A DNA stretch of 64,000 nucleotides from Anodontia alba. Lineage: Eukaryota > Mollusca > Bivalvia > Lucinida > Lucinidae. Shown in pieces: positions 11,721 to 22,774 of the stretch. The translations under genes were made by a program, and so were the position numbers. The stretch is from NCBI GenBank assembly GCA_964016985.1, contig OZ024831.1, positions 20,570,195 through 20,634,194 of the forward strand. Direction: 5' to 3'. How positions within the stretch are numbered: position 1 is the first letter of the stretch; each line of letters opens with the position of its first letter. Below the pieces are notes generated by a model, which saw only the letters and a list, made by a program, of their open reading frames with translations, searched no databases and was not told the origin of the DNA.

Positions 11721-12347
11721 TTTCGTAAAGAAATACCAAAAGTAATAATTCCAGATAAGAGATAATCCAGATAAATGTCATGAATATTTCTTAGTTTTCC
11801 ACAGAACCATATATTGTGGCTCTCTTTCTTGAAATGCGCATCTGCCAGGCGCTTCTAATAGACACTCACAACATACGTTTTCGTGCAGAAAGACAAATAT
11901 CAGTACACATGTATACAATATCGGAAAAAAAGTATTGCAACTTTTTTTTTTACTGATTCCTTAGTAATACATGAAAGTAAGAAATTTTGCTTTATATGCT
12001 TGGATAGAGCATTCCTATCTAAAGAATAAGGTACGGGATTATTTTGTTGCGAGCAGCTACTGAACCTCAACAAGGTCTGATAGATTGAAGGGATACCTGC
12101 TCAAAAATTGCAGTTTCGCCCCTTTGTAATCAGTTTGAGTAAACGACCACAGATACACAGTCCAAATGGGATAAGAGAAAACCCAGCAATGGACCCACAG
12201 TTGATTCGCTTTATTTCGTTCTTTAAAGTATGAAAGTGCAAAACGAAAAGTCATAATTATTAAACCGACTGTCCTGTCTGCCAATATTTGTTCTATGCTG
12301 GCTCCATTTTCCAATATGCCGATTATGTGGGCCCTTAATTCGACAAA

Positions 12348-12454
12348 CCCAGTCAGCATTCTACGTAAATCTATATCGGGCCGTCATCGGCCCGTCAGGG
12401 TAGCTGACGGGCCGATGACGGCCCGATGTAGATTTACGTAGAATGCTAGCTGGG
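12348..12454. mobile_element. Palindromic GC-core element (copy 2)
   Basis: It has the same organisation as 4,865-4,970. The arms AGCATTCTACGTAAATCTA and the core GGGCCGTCATCGGCCCGTCA pair almost fully. The ends are CCCAGTCAGCA and TGCTAGCTGGG. Confidence 0.88.
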
Positions 12455-12734
12455 AAAATGTTCCTTCTAGGCATTTTGCATCTGACTACAATGAGAAAGA
12501 TGTGCTGAAAACATGACATGATCAGCACTTAGAAGAAGCGACCGGAGACGGACAGTGCACGAGATTATGCAGATTTTTGAAGTGAGTGTCGCAGGTGAAT
12601 TTTTGTACGATGACTCTTAGGTGGTAACAAAAGTGCGAAAGAGCAATGTTTTGAGCAGGTACCCCTTTCATCTATCAGATGAGATAGAGGACCCCTTTGT
12701 GGACCGAACATATGTTTGTAATTTGGCGCTGCAT

Positions 12735-12900
12735 CAAAATTAAGGCTCCACCCCACCTCCCCCAGTAGTTTTCCTACTGGCCGTTCCAAGGCGGTTCCTT
12801 TGTTGCTGTTCTTTGTGGTTTAATATGTGGCGTTTATATGATTCTTATTCCTCATCTGCTTCTTTTGGTACCTCGGGAGGGCTGTGCTTCGTGAATGTTA
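12735..12900 (+). mobile_element. 3' fragment of the retroelement inserted at 44,505
   Basis: The text CCACCTCCCCCAGTAG...CTGGCCGTTCCAAGGCGGTTCC...TTTGTGGTTTAATA...CTCGGGAGGGCTG matches 45,140-45,430 (+) and the complements at 18,165-18,290 and 40,830-40,980. It is the presumed 3' UTR with no ORF attached. Confidence 0.65.
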
Positions 12901-13321
12901 CATTTTCTGGATATATTCGCTAATGTTTTTGCTGAGTTTCAGCAGCTGCACACATCATAATTCGTATTCCCGATTCTTAACCCTTGTCATGCTGAATAAA
13001 TTAAGATGCCACGCTCCCTCGTAATTTTTAGCCAACCAGATTGCTTGATCCAGTCTGTTAATACAAATTCACATAATGTCTAACAGTGTAGATCCAGATC
13101 AGTTGGCTTCTTGCATTTTCTGGATATATTCGCTAATGTTTTTGCTGAGTTTCAGCAACTGCACACATCATAATTCGTATTTCTGATTCTTAACCTTTGT
13201 CATGCTGAATAAATTAAGATGCCACGCTCTCGTAATTTTTAGCCAACCAGATTGCTTGATCCAGTTTATAAATACAAATTCACATAATGTCAAACAGTGT
13301 AGATCCAGATCAGTTGGCCTC
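12901..13321. repeat. Tandem duplication of about 213 bp
   Basis: The block from CATTTTCTGGATATATTCGC through GATTGCTTGATCCAGT to AGATCCAGATCAGTTGGC occurs at 12,901 and again at 13,114 with few differences. Each unit contains the left part of a GATCAG-hairpin MITE; only the second unit continues into the complementary right part, at 13,322-13,393. Confidence 0.85.
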
Positions 13322-13393
13322 TGAAGAAGCCAACTGATCTGGATCTAAACTGTTTGCAAAGACAGGGCATATCCGGGTTCAGCAGGACAGCAT
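13280..13393. mobile_element. GATCAG-hairpin element (complete hairpin)
   Basis: AAACAGTGTAGATCCAGATC-AGTTGGC is followed by TGAA and the complementary arm GCCAACTGATCTGGATCTA-ACTGTTTG. The variable inner part (TTGGCTTC/GAAGCCAA) is self-complementary. Outer text CCGGGTTCAGCAGGACA resembles the outer part of the copy at 54,557. Confidence 0.8.
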
Positions 13394-13978
13394 ATAAAGC
13401 AAAGTTGCATATTTTCATTTATTACCATGTAATCGGTAAATTTTCAGGTGTTTTCCTAACACAGTATTCGATCTTTCAGGTGTGTAAATAGTTTTACAAA
13501 AGTAAAATATTTTATGGACAGGGCGAATCTCTCTTTTCTTGTATGTCGACAACAGACTACCCTTTCAGATACTTACGGTAATCGCCTGACTAATCGTCCA
13601 ACCAATCATTTCAATCTTTAGTCAGTTCAACCAATCAGAGTTAACCAACCCAAGGAGACGCCCCCAGATAACGTCACTCTGCCATTGTTTCCCAAGAATC
13701 GGTTGGGGCAAGGTCTCGGCCAGTTTCGCCATCGATCAAATTTAAAAATAAACGATATTTAACAGTTTTTAGTTCATGAAAGCATGGGACATTAAACTGT
13801 AGTGACATCTTAAGTGTTTTTGTGGGGACATAAGTTGAAAAGGTAAGAAAAATTACGATTTTGTAACTTTTTCTTGGAATTTTGAACAATAAAGATGGCG
13901 ACGGCATAACACGAGGCGTGTACCACGTGACCGCCCTTTCTTTCTTAAGTCGCACCCGTGCGTGCGGGGCCCACACAG

Positions 13979-14620
13979 AAATGGAAACCAGAGCTTCTGA
14001 TAAGGATCTCAAGACTCTCCTGCTTGGGCATTCTTTTGTAACACATTTTAAATCCTTCGTAAGGTCGAGAATTCCCGAATTAAACTTTAATCTTAATTTA
14101 GACCCAAAAGCGGTCATGATCCAATACTCAGGTAAACCGGGAGCAACAGTAGAGTCTTTGAAAAAAATGCCAGTTGAGCGTGGTTGAGGATTTCGAACCT
14201 CATCTTGTAATTCTGGACATTGGGACATTGGGACAAACGATTTAACTCTCCCATCATTCAACCCAGAAAAGCTAGCCTCGGCCATTGCCGAACTAGTCCA
14301 CACGTTGCTAACAGTCTACAACATACGACACATTGTAGTGTTACAAATACTGCATCGTTTCCGTTCTTTACGCCCATACCGGCGTCGAATAAACAAAGAA
14401 AACTTTAATAACGATACATGTAACCAGCTATTGTCTGAAAAATTGTCTCGGTTCAGAACGTGCCAATTGTGGTGGCACAAGGGCCTTTGGGGTGAACACC
14501 AGCGCAGCATGATAGACGCTGGTGATGTGCATCTGTCAAAACCTAGAGGCCAGCGCAAATACTTTTACAATCTACGCGCAGTTGTAGTGTCATATCTTAA
14601 ATCCTGCTCACGCAGGTAAA
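13979..14620 (+). pseudogene. SGNH/GDSL-hydrolase-like ORF, frame-disrupted
   Basis: Three hallmark blocks of the SGNH esterase fold appear in order: LLLGHSF with the catalytic-type Ser near 14,030, DIGTNDL with Gly/Asn near 14,220, and GDVHLSK with Asp and His near 14,525. The first part ends at a TGA (14,185-14,187). Around 14,176-14,225 the family-like text (EDFEPHLVILDIG) runs in another frame, and an 8-bp direct repeat ATTGGGAC-ATTGGGAC puts the frame back. This implies at least two compensating frame changes. In molluscs such domains occur in many copies, some inside mobile elements, so this may be an element-borne copy. The product is inferred from motifs alone. Confidence 0.55.
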
Positions 14621-14639
14621 CTTCATTGTTGTTGTAATA

Positions 14640-15130
14640 ATTACGGTATCGCGTATGGCCACAGATTCGCCCGGTTAAAATTACGGTCACATTTCTATAT
14701 CGACACCGAGCGAAAAACAAAATGGAAGCTTTTATTGAAACAGTTCATTGTTGATATTGTCAAATTGAAGGTTGAATGTGGCCATCATAATCAACCCCAC
14801 CTTTCAAACGGTTACACAACAAGCTATGTATACTGGGTATAACGCTAGTACAGCTCGCTGCGCGGTTTAAAGGGTGGCCTGTTCCGAATTGTTTCAAAAA
14901 AAAAAAAAAAAAAAAAATAATAATAATAATAATCTAAAAAATCTTTCAGACGTTTATTTTAAAAGTTGAACACCAGTTTGATATACATTTCTACAGGTCC
15001 ACAAAATTTTGACCATAGCACGACAAACACTTGAAACTATTCGGACAGACCATGATATATGCATGTGTATCCACAGTTGTGTTACAATGGTGTCATTACA
15101 AATTGTGGCCACAATGTGCCAACACATCAC
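14640..15130. other. Gene-free stretch with A-rich tract
   Basis: Nothing gene-like. An A run followed by TAA repeats lies at 14,896-14,932, just 3' of the SGNH-like ORF, and could be an old retrotransposed tail. Confidence 0.4.
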
Positions 15131-15320
15131 ATTTAAATATAAAGACAATTCACTGGATGTGACGGTCCATCCTGAATTTTCCACGTTTATGATAGCCTTA
15201 AGAAAACAACACACGGGATGTGAGGGTTCATCCTGAACACTTCATGTTTATGTTCATATCTATGTAGAAACACTTCTCAAGATGCGACGGTTCATCTTGT
15301 TGTTCCATGTTTACGATATC
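15130..15320. repeat. Short tandem repeat, units of about 70 bp
   Basis: The phrase GGATGTGA-GGTTCATCCTGAA-TTCCATGTTTA-GATA returns about three times in diverged form (GATGTGACGGTCCATCCTG, GATGTGAGGGTTCATCCTG, GATGCGACGGTTCATCTTG). Confidence 0.7.
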
Positions 15321-15825
15321 TAGATATTTTTCATAGTCAAGTCAAGTCAAAATTTTATTATTCTCTGGTATACAAAGTATACATACAAGACTGTAACTGT
15401 CCACGCATTAATTGAAACATTTATTAGTCTTTGTTCTCAGAATATTACTAGCCACAACATGGTTTTAGTTTAAATCTGCTAGGCTATGGAAATGGGCATT
15501 CTTTGCAATTTCTAATTTCCTTGATGAAATTCCCCCTCCCTAACATAATCTAGGCAATTAACTCCCATCATGCTCAGTATAGGATCACAAACAAAGCAAC
15601 CAAAATTAGTTCGCAGTTTACAAGTTCTCAGTTATAACGATACCCATACCTGTGACGGCTTTCTCACAAACACTTTTATTCTGATAGCATCTTATACTAA
15701 AAAATCATAAGGTGAATTAAAAACGCATACTCGTAAATATGATGGGGATAAGATGCTCAGTGCACAAATTAGAAAACATTACGACTTCTACTGAAAACAT
15801 CACAATCTTGTTCTATCAGTAGAAT

Positions 15826-15904
15826 CGTTTGTGTTGAGGTTTTACGGCCCAGTCACACGGTCGTGTCGAGCGCGGTCGGTTTGCCTAACCACACGTTTAC
15901 TGGA
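15826..15904 (-). mobile_element. SINE tail fragment
   Basis: Read on the minus strand, this is nearly the same as the tail of the SINE at 50,571 (about 50,785-50,875): CAGTAAACGTGTGG-TAGG, then GACCGCGCTCGACA, and an end in ACCTCAACACAAAC. The head and middle are missing. Confidence 0.8.
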
Positions 15905-16900
15905 ATCGTAACAACCTTATAAAACATAATGAATACTATGTTCAAATTAGGTCAAACCTGGTTTAATTTCAAGCTTGACCCTGAAAGTTAGTTCCTGGTC
16001 ATTGCTTACAATTTACTTTTCAAACGAAATACTTCATGGGCTTCATCACACAGGTTTCAGATCTAAAAACGTATAGGTTTTAATCAGTATACACATCAGG
16101 AACAACAGACACATAGAGTTCTTTGTATCAGATATACTGCCGCTACTGCTGCACATTTCAGATGCTGCCAGGCGACAGGAAGAGATCTGCTTCAACGTCA
16201 AGGCTCACTTGCTATGAAGAAGACCAGGGTAACATTGTATCAGATTCTCATAAAAGAAACAAACTATCCACAGAGGACACTGTTATTGTTACGGAAAGAA
16301 CAACAACTCAGATCGGTTTAGGTGATCATATCTTAATATCTTAGATGATGACATTTCCACAAATACAGAACACAACCTAGGTATTCAACCCGAAGTGTTA
16401 GTTACCTACCGGTTGATATTGACAATGTTAATACAGCGACTTTCGAAAACATAGAGACCAGCTCCAGAAACATACAGAAATCAATTCAAGGGCCAAAAGT
16501 AATTGCAACCAGCGCTAAATCACCCTAAGGAAATGTCAAAAAAACAAAAAAGCTCTCGAACAATAAACAGAAAACAGGAAAAAGAAATAAGTGACTGACA
16601 CATGCCAAACTTCTGGCATCATAGGGCCAGTTGACAGACGGGAACATTATCAGTGCAAACACAAATTGCATTAAGGGGACCTGAGGCTGACAGACTTGGT
16701 TGTATTTTCCCTGATATTTCACAAGGGATACAACTTCTACCACTTCATGTTTGCATTCTGGCACACTGGTCCACTTTTGAAAATGGTCTACTCTTAAAGG
16801 AAAGAATTTGATCACCGGGAGAGTAAATTCTTTCTTTTAAGAGTAGACCCCATTTACAGAAGGGCAATAAACTACCTTCTAAAAGTGTATCCATTTCCTG
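15905..16900. other. Gene-free stretch
   Basis: There are frames of 73 and 96 codons at 16,123 (+) and 16,525 (-), but neither has recognisable domains or a paralogue in the window. An inverted pair AAAGAAAGAATTTACTCTC / TCTACTCTTAAAGGAAAGAA lies near 16,790-16,850. Confidence 0.4.
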
Positions 16901-16904
16901 AACC

Positions 16905-17065
16905 ATTACAACTTTTTTGGGGAAATTCAGCATTTCTAAGCAAATTGATATGTTTTTAATTTTACCACAAAACAATTTGCATGGAATGTCAATTCTATTT
17001 TCTAAGAAAAATATTTCTAAACGTCGTTTGCAGAAATTTTACCCAGCATGCAAAGCGTTGATCTA
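16905..17065. mobile_element. Diverged copy of the GACGAC-ended MITE
   Basis: AATTCAGCA near the left end, CAATTTGCATGGAATGTCAA in the middle and CGTCGTTTGCAGAAATTTTACCCAG at the right match the copies at 17,614 and 62,608. Confidence 0.6.
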
Positions 17066-17256
17066 TACAAACGACAAGTTGATGATAGTTTTATTTACCC
17101 AGAAAATGTGATATGTGGCATTCGTGTAAATTGTCTCAATTTGCGTAAACTGTCAAACCTATCTTCTGGAAAAAAAAATAAATAAACAAAGATAAAAAGA
17201 AAATCAATATGTGGTCTGCTGAAATTTGTACTCATCATGCTTTGCGTTAAACAATA

Positions 17257-17446
17257 AATATGATTCGCAACGTCAGAAAACGTACCTTCTGACTGTACCC
17301 AGAGAAGAGTCAGACTGATCAGGCTCTTCAGTGAGCACATTCTGGATAGCCAAGGATGTAACGTTTCTTAATGCGGATAACGAAGACGCTGATCAGATGA
17401 CGCGGATGCGCATGCTGATTTGAGTATTCTTTGGGCGCACATTTGA
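17257..17446. mobile_element. MITE of the GTCAGAAAAGGTACC family (copy outside the methyltransferase genes)
   Basis: It starts TATGATTCGCAACGTCAGAAAA and shares ATAGCCAAGGATGTAACGTTT, GATCAGATGACGCGGATGCGCA and GGGCGCACAT with the copies at 37,874 and 57,786. The right terminal repeat seen in those copies is lost. Confidence 0.75.
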
Positions 17447-17613
17447 GGAGGTATTTTTCTCGCATTATGGCTGAAATTAATGCGCATCGTATGAAAATGA
17501 TCCTTATGGCATATGTTAACATTGAAGACCAGAGTAAGACAATCATATCAGGGCCTTAATTGTCACAAAATGACCGTTAAGTTTACTGTGCTTGATGTAC
17601 ACACATTCTGTAC

Positions 17614-17820
17614 TTAACCTTTACTGTGGGCAAATTCAGCAGATGACAAATTGATATTTTTCTTATTTTTTCCAGGAAACAGGATTTGACATTGCATGCA
17701 AAGTGTCTCCATTGGAGACAATTTGCATGAAATGTCAAATCCGATTTACTGGGAAAAATAAGAGAAAAATATTTAAAGATGTCGTCTGCTGAAAAATTTT
17801 ATCCCGAGCGCTAAGCGTTA
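17614..17820. mobile_element. GACGAC-ended MITE (copy 1)
   Basis: The terminal inverted repeats include GGGCAAATTCAGCAGATGAC at the left and GTCGTCTGCTGAAAAATTTT-ATCCCGAGCGCTAAGCGTTA at the right. A central palindrome is built on GTGTCTCCATTGGAGACAAT with flanking TTTGACATT-GCATGCAAA. Relatives lie at 55,408 and 62,608. Confidence 0.8.
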
Positions 17821-17903
17821 AAGTGACTGGAAATACCTGGTAGTTTTCCGTCATGCTTCTAGGATTTTGTAACGGTTTAGAAACCGCGTATCTGGAAATT
17901 GCT

Positions 17904-18137
17904 TAACCCTTAAAACGCCAAGAAAACCTCCATCTGAAATTGTCATCTGTTTATGTCGTCTGCTGAATATTCTTGCAACCTTTTCAAACCTATTTTTGCA
18001 TACAGGCAAACCGTGTAGACCCTGATCAGAGAGGAGCAGTCTGATCTGGGTCCACACTGTTTGCAAAAATGACTTTTAAGATCACAAGCAGATGACAAAG
18101 CAGACAACAATTGTTGTGATTGGCGCTTTAAGGGTTA
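17904..18137. mobile_element. MITE with TTAACCC ends and GATCAG hairpin centre
   Basis: The ends TTAACCCTTAAAACGCCAA and TTGGCGCTTTAAGGGTTAA are complementary, with a second complementary layer (GTCATCTG-TT-GTCGTCTGCTG / GCAGATGACAAAGCAGACAA). The centre is the hairpin AAACCGTGTAGACCCTGATC...TGATCTGGGTCCACACTGTT. This shows that the GATCAG hairpin is the middle of a larger DNA element. Confidence 0.85.
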
Positions 18138-18164
18138 AATATACGAAATGCAATAAGTACGAAG

Positions 18165-18480
18165 CACAGCCTTCCCGAGGCACCCAAAGAAGGAGAGATG
18201 AGGAACAAATAATGACAAAACAAACGCCACCTATGAACCTACCGGTGCAAGAACAAAGCAGACTGGCAACAGAGGAACCGCCTTAGAATTTTCAATAGAA
18301 AAACTACTGGACGGGGATGGGTGGCTTAAACCAGTTTATTTCGCGCGAAACCTCACCCTCAATTCTGATCAGAGCTGCACCTCCAAATTACAAATATATA
18401 TTCAGTCTGCACAGGGATCCTCTACACATCAATGAAACAACACAGTGAGTGAAACACATATAAGCACAAATATTGTGATG
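18165..18480 (-). mobile_element. 3' fragment of the retroelement inserted at 44,505
   Basis: On the minus strand it matches the 3' region of the 44,505 element: CCTCGGGAAGGCTGTGCTT, then GGCGGTTCCTCTGTTGCC, then TTTCGCGCGAAATAAACTGG. The copy at 40,830-41,170 (-) runs in parallel along its whole length. It ends near the GACGAC-type fragment at 18,487. Confidence 0.65.
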
Positions 18481-18486
18481 GTTAAA

Positions 18487-18545
18487 CTCTTTCGGCGCCG
18501 AATTTCAGACGACATTTGTCGTCTGCTTTTTTTATTGACCGGCCA
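18487..18545. mobile_element. MITE end fragment, CTCTTTCGGCGCCGAATTTC
   Basis: AACTCTTTCGGCGCCGAATT followed by AGACGACATTTGTCGTCTGC matches the left end of the MITE at 56,930. The right end is absent. Confidence 0.65.
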
Positions 18546-18579
18546 AGCTTTGGATTTTTGTCGCACCTGCTTGTAGCAG

Positions 18580-19540
18580 GGTGCGATATAGGCGTCCGCT
18601 TTTCCGTCCGTCCGTCCGTCTGTCAACATTTATGTCGAAGATAGACATTTATGTCAAAGTTAGTATTCTAATCAACTACAAGACTAAACAACCATCAAAC
18701 CTTGCATGAAACATCTCCCTAACCTCCTGACTATGCGACATAGGTGTCCGCTTTTCCGTTCGTCCGTCCGTTCGTCTGTCCGTCTGTCAACATTTATGTC
18801 GAAGTTCGACATTTATGTCGAAGCTAGTATTCTAATCAACTACAAGACTAAACAACCATCAAACCTTGCATGAAACATCTCCCTGACCGCCTGACTTTGC
18901 GAGATAGGCGTCTGCTTTTCCGTTCGTCCGTCCGTCCGTTTGTCAACAATTCTGTTATGTCTAAGTTCGACATTTATGTCAAAGTTAGTATTCTAATCAA
19001 CTACAAGACTAAACAACCATCAAACCTTGCATGAAACATCTCTCTGACCTCCTGACTTTGCGACATAGGCATCCCCTTTTCCGTTCGTTCGTCCGTTTAT
19101 CCGTCCGTCCGTCCGTCTGTCAACATTCATGTCGAAGTTAGTATTCTAATCAACTATAAAACTAAACAACCATCAAACCTTGCATGAAACATCTCCCTGA
19201 CCTCCTGACTTTGCGACATAGGCCTTCGCTTTTCCCTTTGTCTGTCTGTCCTTTCGTCTGTCTGTCTGTCAACATTTATGTCGCAGTTCGACATTTATGT
19301 CAAAGTTAGTATCCTAATCAACTACAAGAGTAAACAACCATCAAACCTTGCATGAACCATCTCCCTGACCTCCTGACTTTGCGACATAGGCATCCCCTTT
19401 TCCGTTCATCCGTCCATTCGTCCGTCTCCACATTTATCTCGAAGTTCGACATTTACGTCAAAGTTAGTATTCTAATCAACTACAATTCTACAACAACCAT
19501 CATACCTTGCATGATACATCTCCCTGACCTCCTGACTTGG
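18580..19540 (+). repeat. Tandem array, about 160 bp units (six)
   Basis: The anchor CCATCAAACCTTGCATGAAA occurs near 18,690, 18,855, 19,016, 19,169, 19,337 and 19,495 (last copies slightly changed). Each unit also holds GTTCGACATTTATGTC, AGTTAGTATTCTAATCAACT and a run of CGTCCGTC-type tetranucleotides of variable length, which explains most of the period variation. Confidence 0.93.
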
Positions 19541-20475
19541 CAGGTACATTGTCCCGGTGACCTTGACGTATATTTCGCGCTCCAGTGACTTTGACACAGT
19601 TTACGTTGACGTTCCAGACATTCTCAACTGTAAGGCCTACAACTACCAAACCTTGCATAGTGCTTCTCCTAGATGTACTGACTCGGATGGTACCTTGACC
19701 CGGTGACCTTGACCTATATGTTGCGCTCCAGTGTCTTTGACACATTATGCGTCGACGTTTGGTATCTCCTCAACTATAAGGCCTACAACCATCAAATCTT
19801 GCAAAGTGCTTCTTCTCAATGTACTGACTCGGCAGATATCTTGACCTGGTGACCTTGACCTATATTTTGGCTTCAGTGACTTTGACATAATTTATGTCAA
19901 CGTTCCAGATCTCCTCAAGTGTAAGACCTCTAACCACCAAACCTTTCATAGAGCTTCTCCTCAATGTACGGACTCTGCAGGTAGCTTGACTCTGGCCTAT
20001 ATTTCGCCTCCATTGACTTTTACACCTTTTACGTTGCCCTTCCATATGTCCTCAACTATAAGGCCTTCAACCACCAAAACTTGTATAGTGCTCCTTCTTG
20101 ATGTACTGTCTTGGCAGGTACGTTGACCCGGTAACCTTGACCTATATTTTGCACTCCAGTGCCTTTGACATATTTTAAGTTGATGTTCGATATCTCTTCA
20201 AATATAAGACCTACAACCACTAAACCTTGCATAGTGCTTCACCTCATTGTACTGGCTTGGCAGGTACCTTGACCCGGTGACCTTGACCTATATTTGACAC
20301 ATTTTACGTTGATGTTCGATAACTCCTCAATTATAAGGCCTACAACCACCATATATTGCATAGTGCTTCTCTTTGATGTACTGATTTGGCAGGTACCTTG
20401 ACCCGGTGACCTTGACCTATATTTCACACTCCAGTGACTTTTACACATTTTACATCGGCGTTCCATTATCATTAG
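19540..20475 (+). repeat. Tandem array, about 140 bp units, with TGACCTTGACCT motifs
   Basis: It continues the previous array with a related but distinct unit (anchor ACCACCAAACCTTGCATAGTGCTTCTC near 19,644, 19,788, 19,934, 20,069, 20,215 and 20,344). Most units carry CCCGGTGACCTTGACCTATA, near 19,558, 19,704, 19,850, 20,132, 20,278 and 20,407; the unit near 19,990 has lost it. TGACCTTGA is the complement of TCAAGGTCA. Confidence 0.93.
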
Positions 20476-20819
20476 GCTGTATAATACGAAAAGTCAGTGC
20501 TGAAGATATAACCATTAGAGGGAATGACTCTGGCCTTGAATATATGTGTCCCACTAGGCACTTTGTCTACTTTTTTTTTTCGACCAGTTTCCAAACTAAG
20601 CACTGCTAAGAATGAAATAAACTTATTTAATAACCACGTTCTGATTGTGGCTCCTGTTACTTTTGCTCCAGCAGGTGCGACGACGCCTTCCGCGGAATTC
20701 TTGGTACATATGGGAGCGTGTTCGGTTAGCTCTCACAGGATTTTTAAAACCGACTCGTAAATATTGATAAGTACCTTAATTTTGCAACATAAAGTTACAT
20801 CAGATTTATAATCTTAGGC

Positions 20820-20887
20820 TGTCACGCGGACGGGCGTGAGTTCGAATCACGCAGTGGCCGATTTTTTTTTTTTTTTTTTTTTTTTTT
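20820..20887 (+). mobile_element. tRNA-like 3' half with poly(T)
   Basis: GCGTGAGTTCGAATCACGC is a perfect T-arm with a B box, followed by a run of 20 or more T. No A box or matching 5' acceptor strand lies upstream, so this is a partial tRNA or SINE head and not a functional tRNA. Confidence 0.55.
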
Positions 20888-21262
20888 CAAATTCAGTACA
20901 TCTCTTCTTGGTGACATTTTTAGGTTAGTCTACAACCAGTATTTTTCTTTTCTTCAGATGTGCATGATTATTGCACATTTTACCTGTATTAAAATAGCAC
21001 GCAAAGCTACAGATGGGATATATGGAGTGCAAAGTTACCAATGTGATAAAGATGTCTGTCCTATTGTTATTATATTTTCTCAACATAGGCATAATAATCA
21101 CATTTCATCAGGTTAACTAGCCTGGCAAACTATTGGTATTCCGATGGGAACTAATTGTGCTCCTCTTGTTGCAGATGTGTTTCTTTTTTGTTATGAGAGA
21201 AACTCCATGAAGTCTGTCTCACGTGAAAATCAAGCTGACATTATTGAGGCTTTCAATTTAAT

Positions 21263-21290
21263 GGGGTGGGAGGGGGGGTGGGGGGCGGAT
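21263..21290 (+). repeat. G-rich tract
   Basis: Runs of 4, 3, 7 and 6 G with short spacers fit a G-quadruplex motif on the + strand. Confidence 0.7.
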
Positions 21291-21461
21291 GGTGTGGAGA
21301 GCAAAAGTTTGATCCTAACTATAAAAGTTTTACTACTTTAATCATACATTGTAGGTTTCAGCCATAAGTCTTAAATACATTTTGAAACGAAAATATGATT
21401 TTTTCAACTTTTTTTTCCTCCATTCAAATCTATAGAGACGCAAATTTTACCTTGCCGTAAA

Positions 21462-21474
21462 AGGTCAAAGGTCA
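21462..21474 (+). promoter_or_regulatory. Perfect DR1 nuclear-receptor-like motif in the dispersed repeat
   Basis: AGGTCA-A-AGGTCA, two hexamers one base apart, is the consensus bound by RXR heterodimers and HNF4. There is no evidence that it acts here; it lies within a repeat and far from any gene. Confidence 0.3.
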
Positions 21475-22774
21475 ACCTACGATCATCATTTGAACAAACT
21501 TGATTGAGCTTGAGACAGCAATGCTATATATTAAGATTTAGCCCCAAAGCTATCTTGGTTCTGGAGAAGAAGAGTTTTAAGTGTTGTTGTGTCGCCTGCG
21601 TAGCATGGCAGACACATAGGGATCGTGTCCGTCCGCGTCATCGTCGTCGGCGGCGGCGTCGTCGTCACACTTTTCGTTTCCGTTCAGTAACTTTTGAAGG
21701 GATGTATGGATTTCATTCAAATTATGCAGAACTTTATATCACTATAAAATACAGGTCAAGTTCGATATTGGTAATCATTCGCTAAATTTTGGCTGAGTGA
21801 TGGCCCTTTTTCGACATAGTTTTTATTGTTCGTTTCCACTCAATAACTTTCGAAGGATGCATTGATTTCATTCAAACTTTGCAGAACTTTATATCACTAT
21901 AAAATACAGGTCAAGTTCGATATTGGTAATCATCCGCCAAATTTTGACTGAGTTATGGCCCTTTTTCGACTTAGTTTTTGTTGTTCGTTTCCGCTCAATA
22001 ATTTAATATCCGCAAAATTTTGGCTGAGTTATGACCCTCTTTCGACGTAGTTTTTGTTGGGGTGTTGAGATTGGTCCCCGCTCAATAACCTTTGCAGGGA
22101 TGCATTGTTTTTATTGAAAGTTTGCAGAAAGATATATCATTGTAAAACACATGTCAAGTTCGATATTGGTAATCATCTGCAAAAATTTGACCAAGTTATG
22201 GTCCTTTTTCGACTTAGTTTTTGTTGTTGGGTTAAAACACAAGATGAAAATATTGTTTCCCCTCAATAACTTTTGAAGGAATGCATTGATTTCATTCGAA
22301 GTTTGTAGTGAGAGGTTGCCTTTAGGGATAGGAGCAATTAAAAGGACTAGTGTTTTTCCCTTTTTCATATCAAATGGTTGGCAGGCGTTTTAAGCAGGCG
22401 ACACATCCGATTCTCGGAATTCTAGTTCCCATATATGGACACGGTGGCCATCTTGTTCAGTGGCACGGAACCATTTGAACTAATTGGCAATATCCTTTCA
22501 ACAGAAGGCCCCCATATGAAATCTGGTGAAAATTGCTCAAGCGGTTTTAGAGAAGACATTTAAAAATTACACACTTTTATACATGTATATAGCCCAGGGG
22601 CAAGGGCAGATAACCATCAGGGGACAAAATTTTGATTATAACTAAAATGTTTTACTACTTTAATGACGTATGGTAAGTTCCAGTCATTAGTCTTCAATAC
22701 ATTTTGAGAAAATGACTTTTCATCATTTTTCCCATACAAATGCATGGGGACGCAAATTTCACCTTGCCGTAGGA

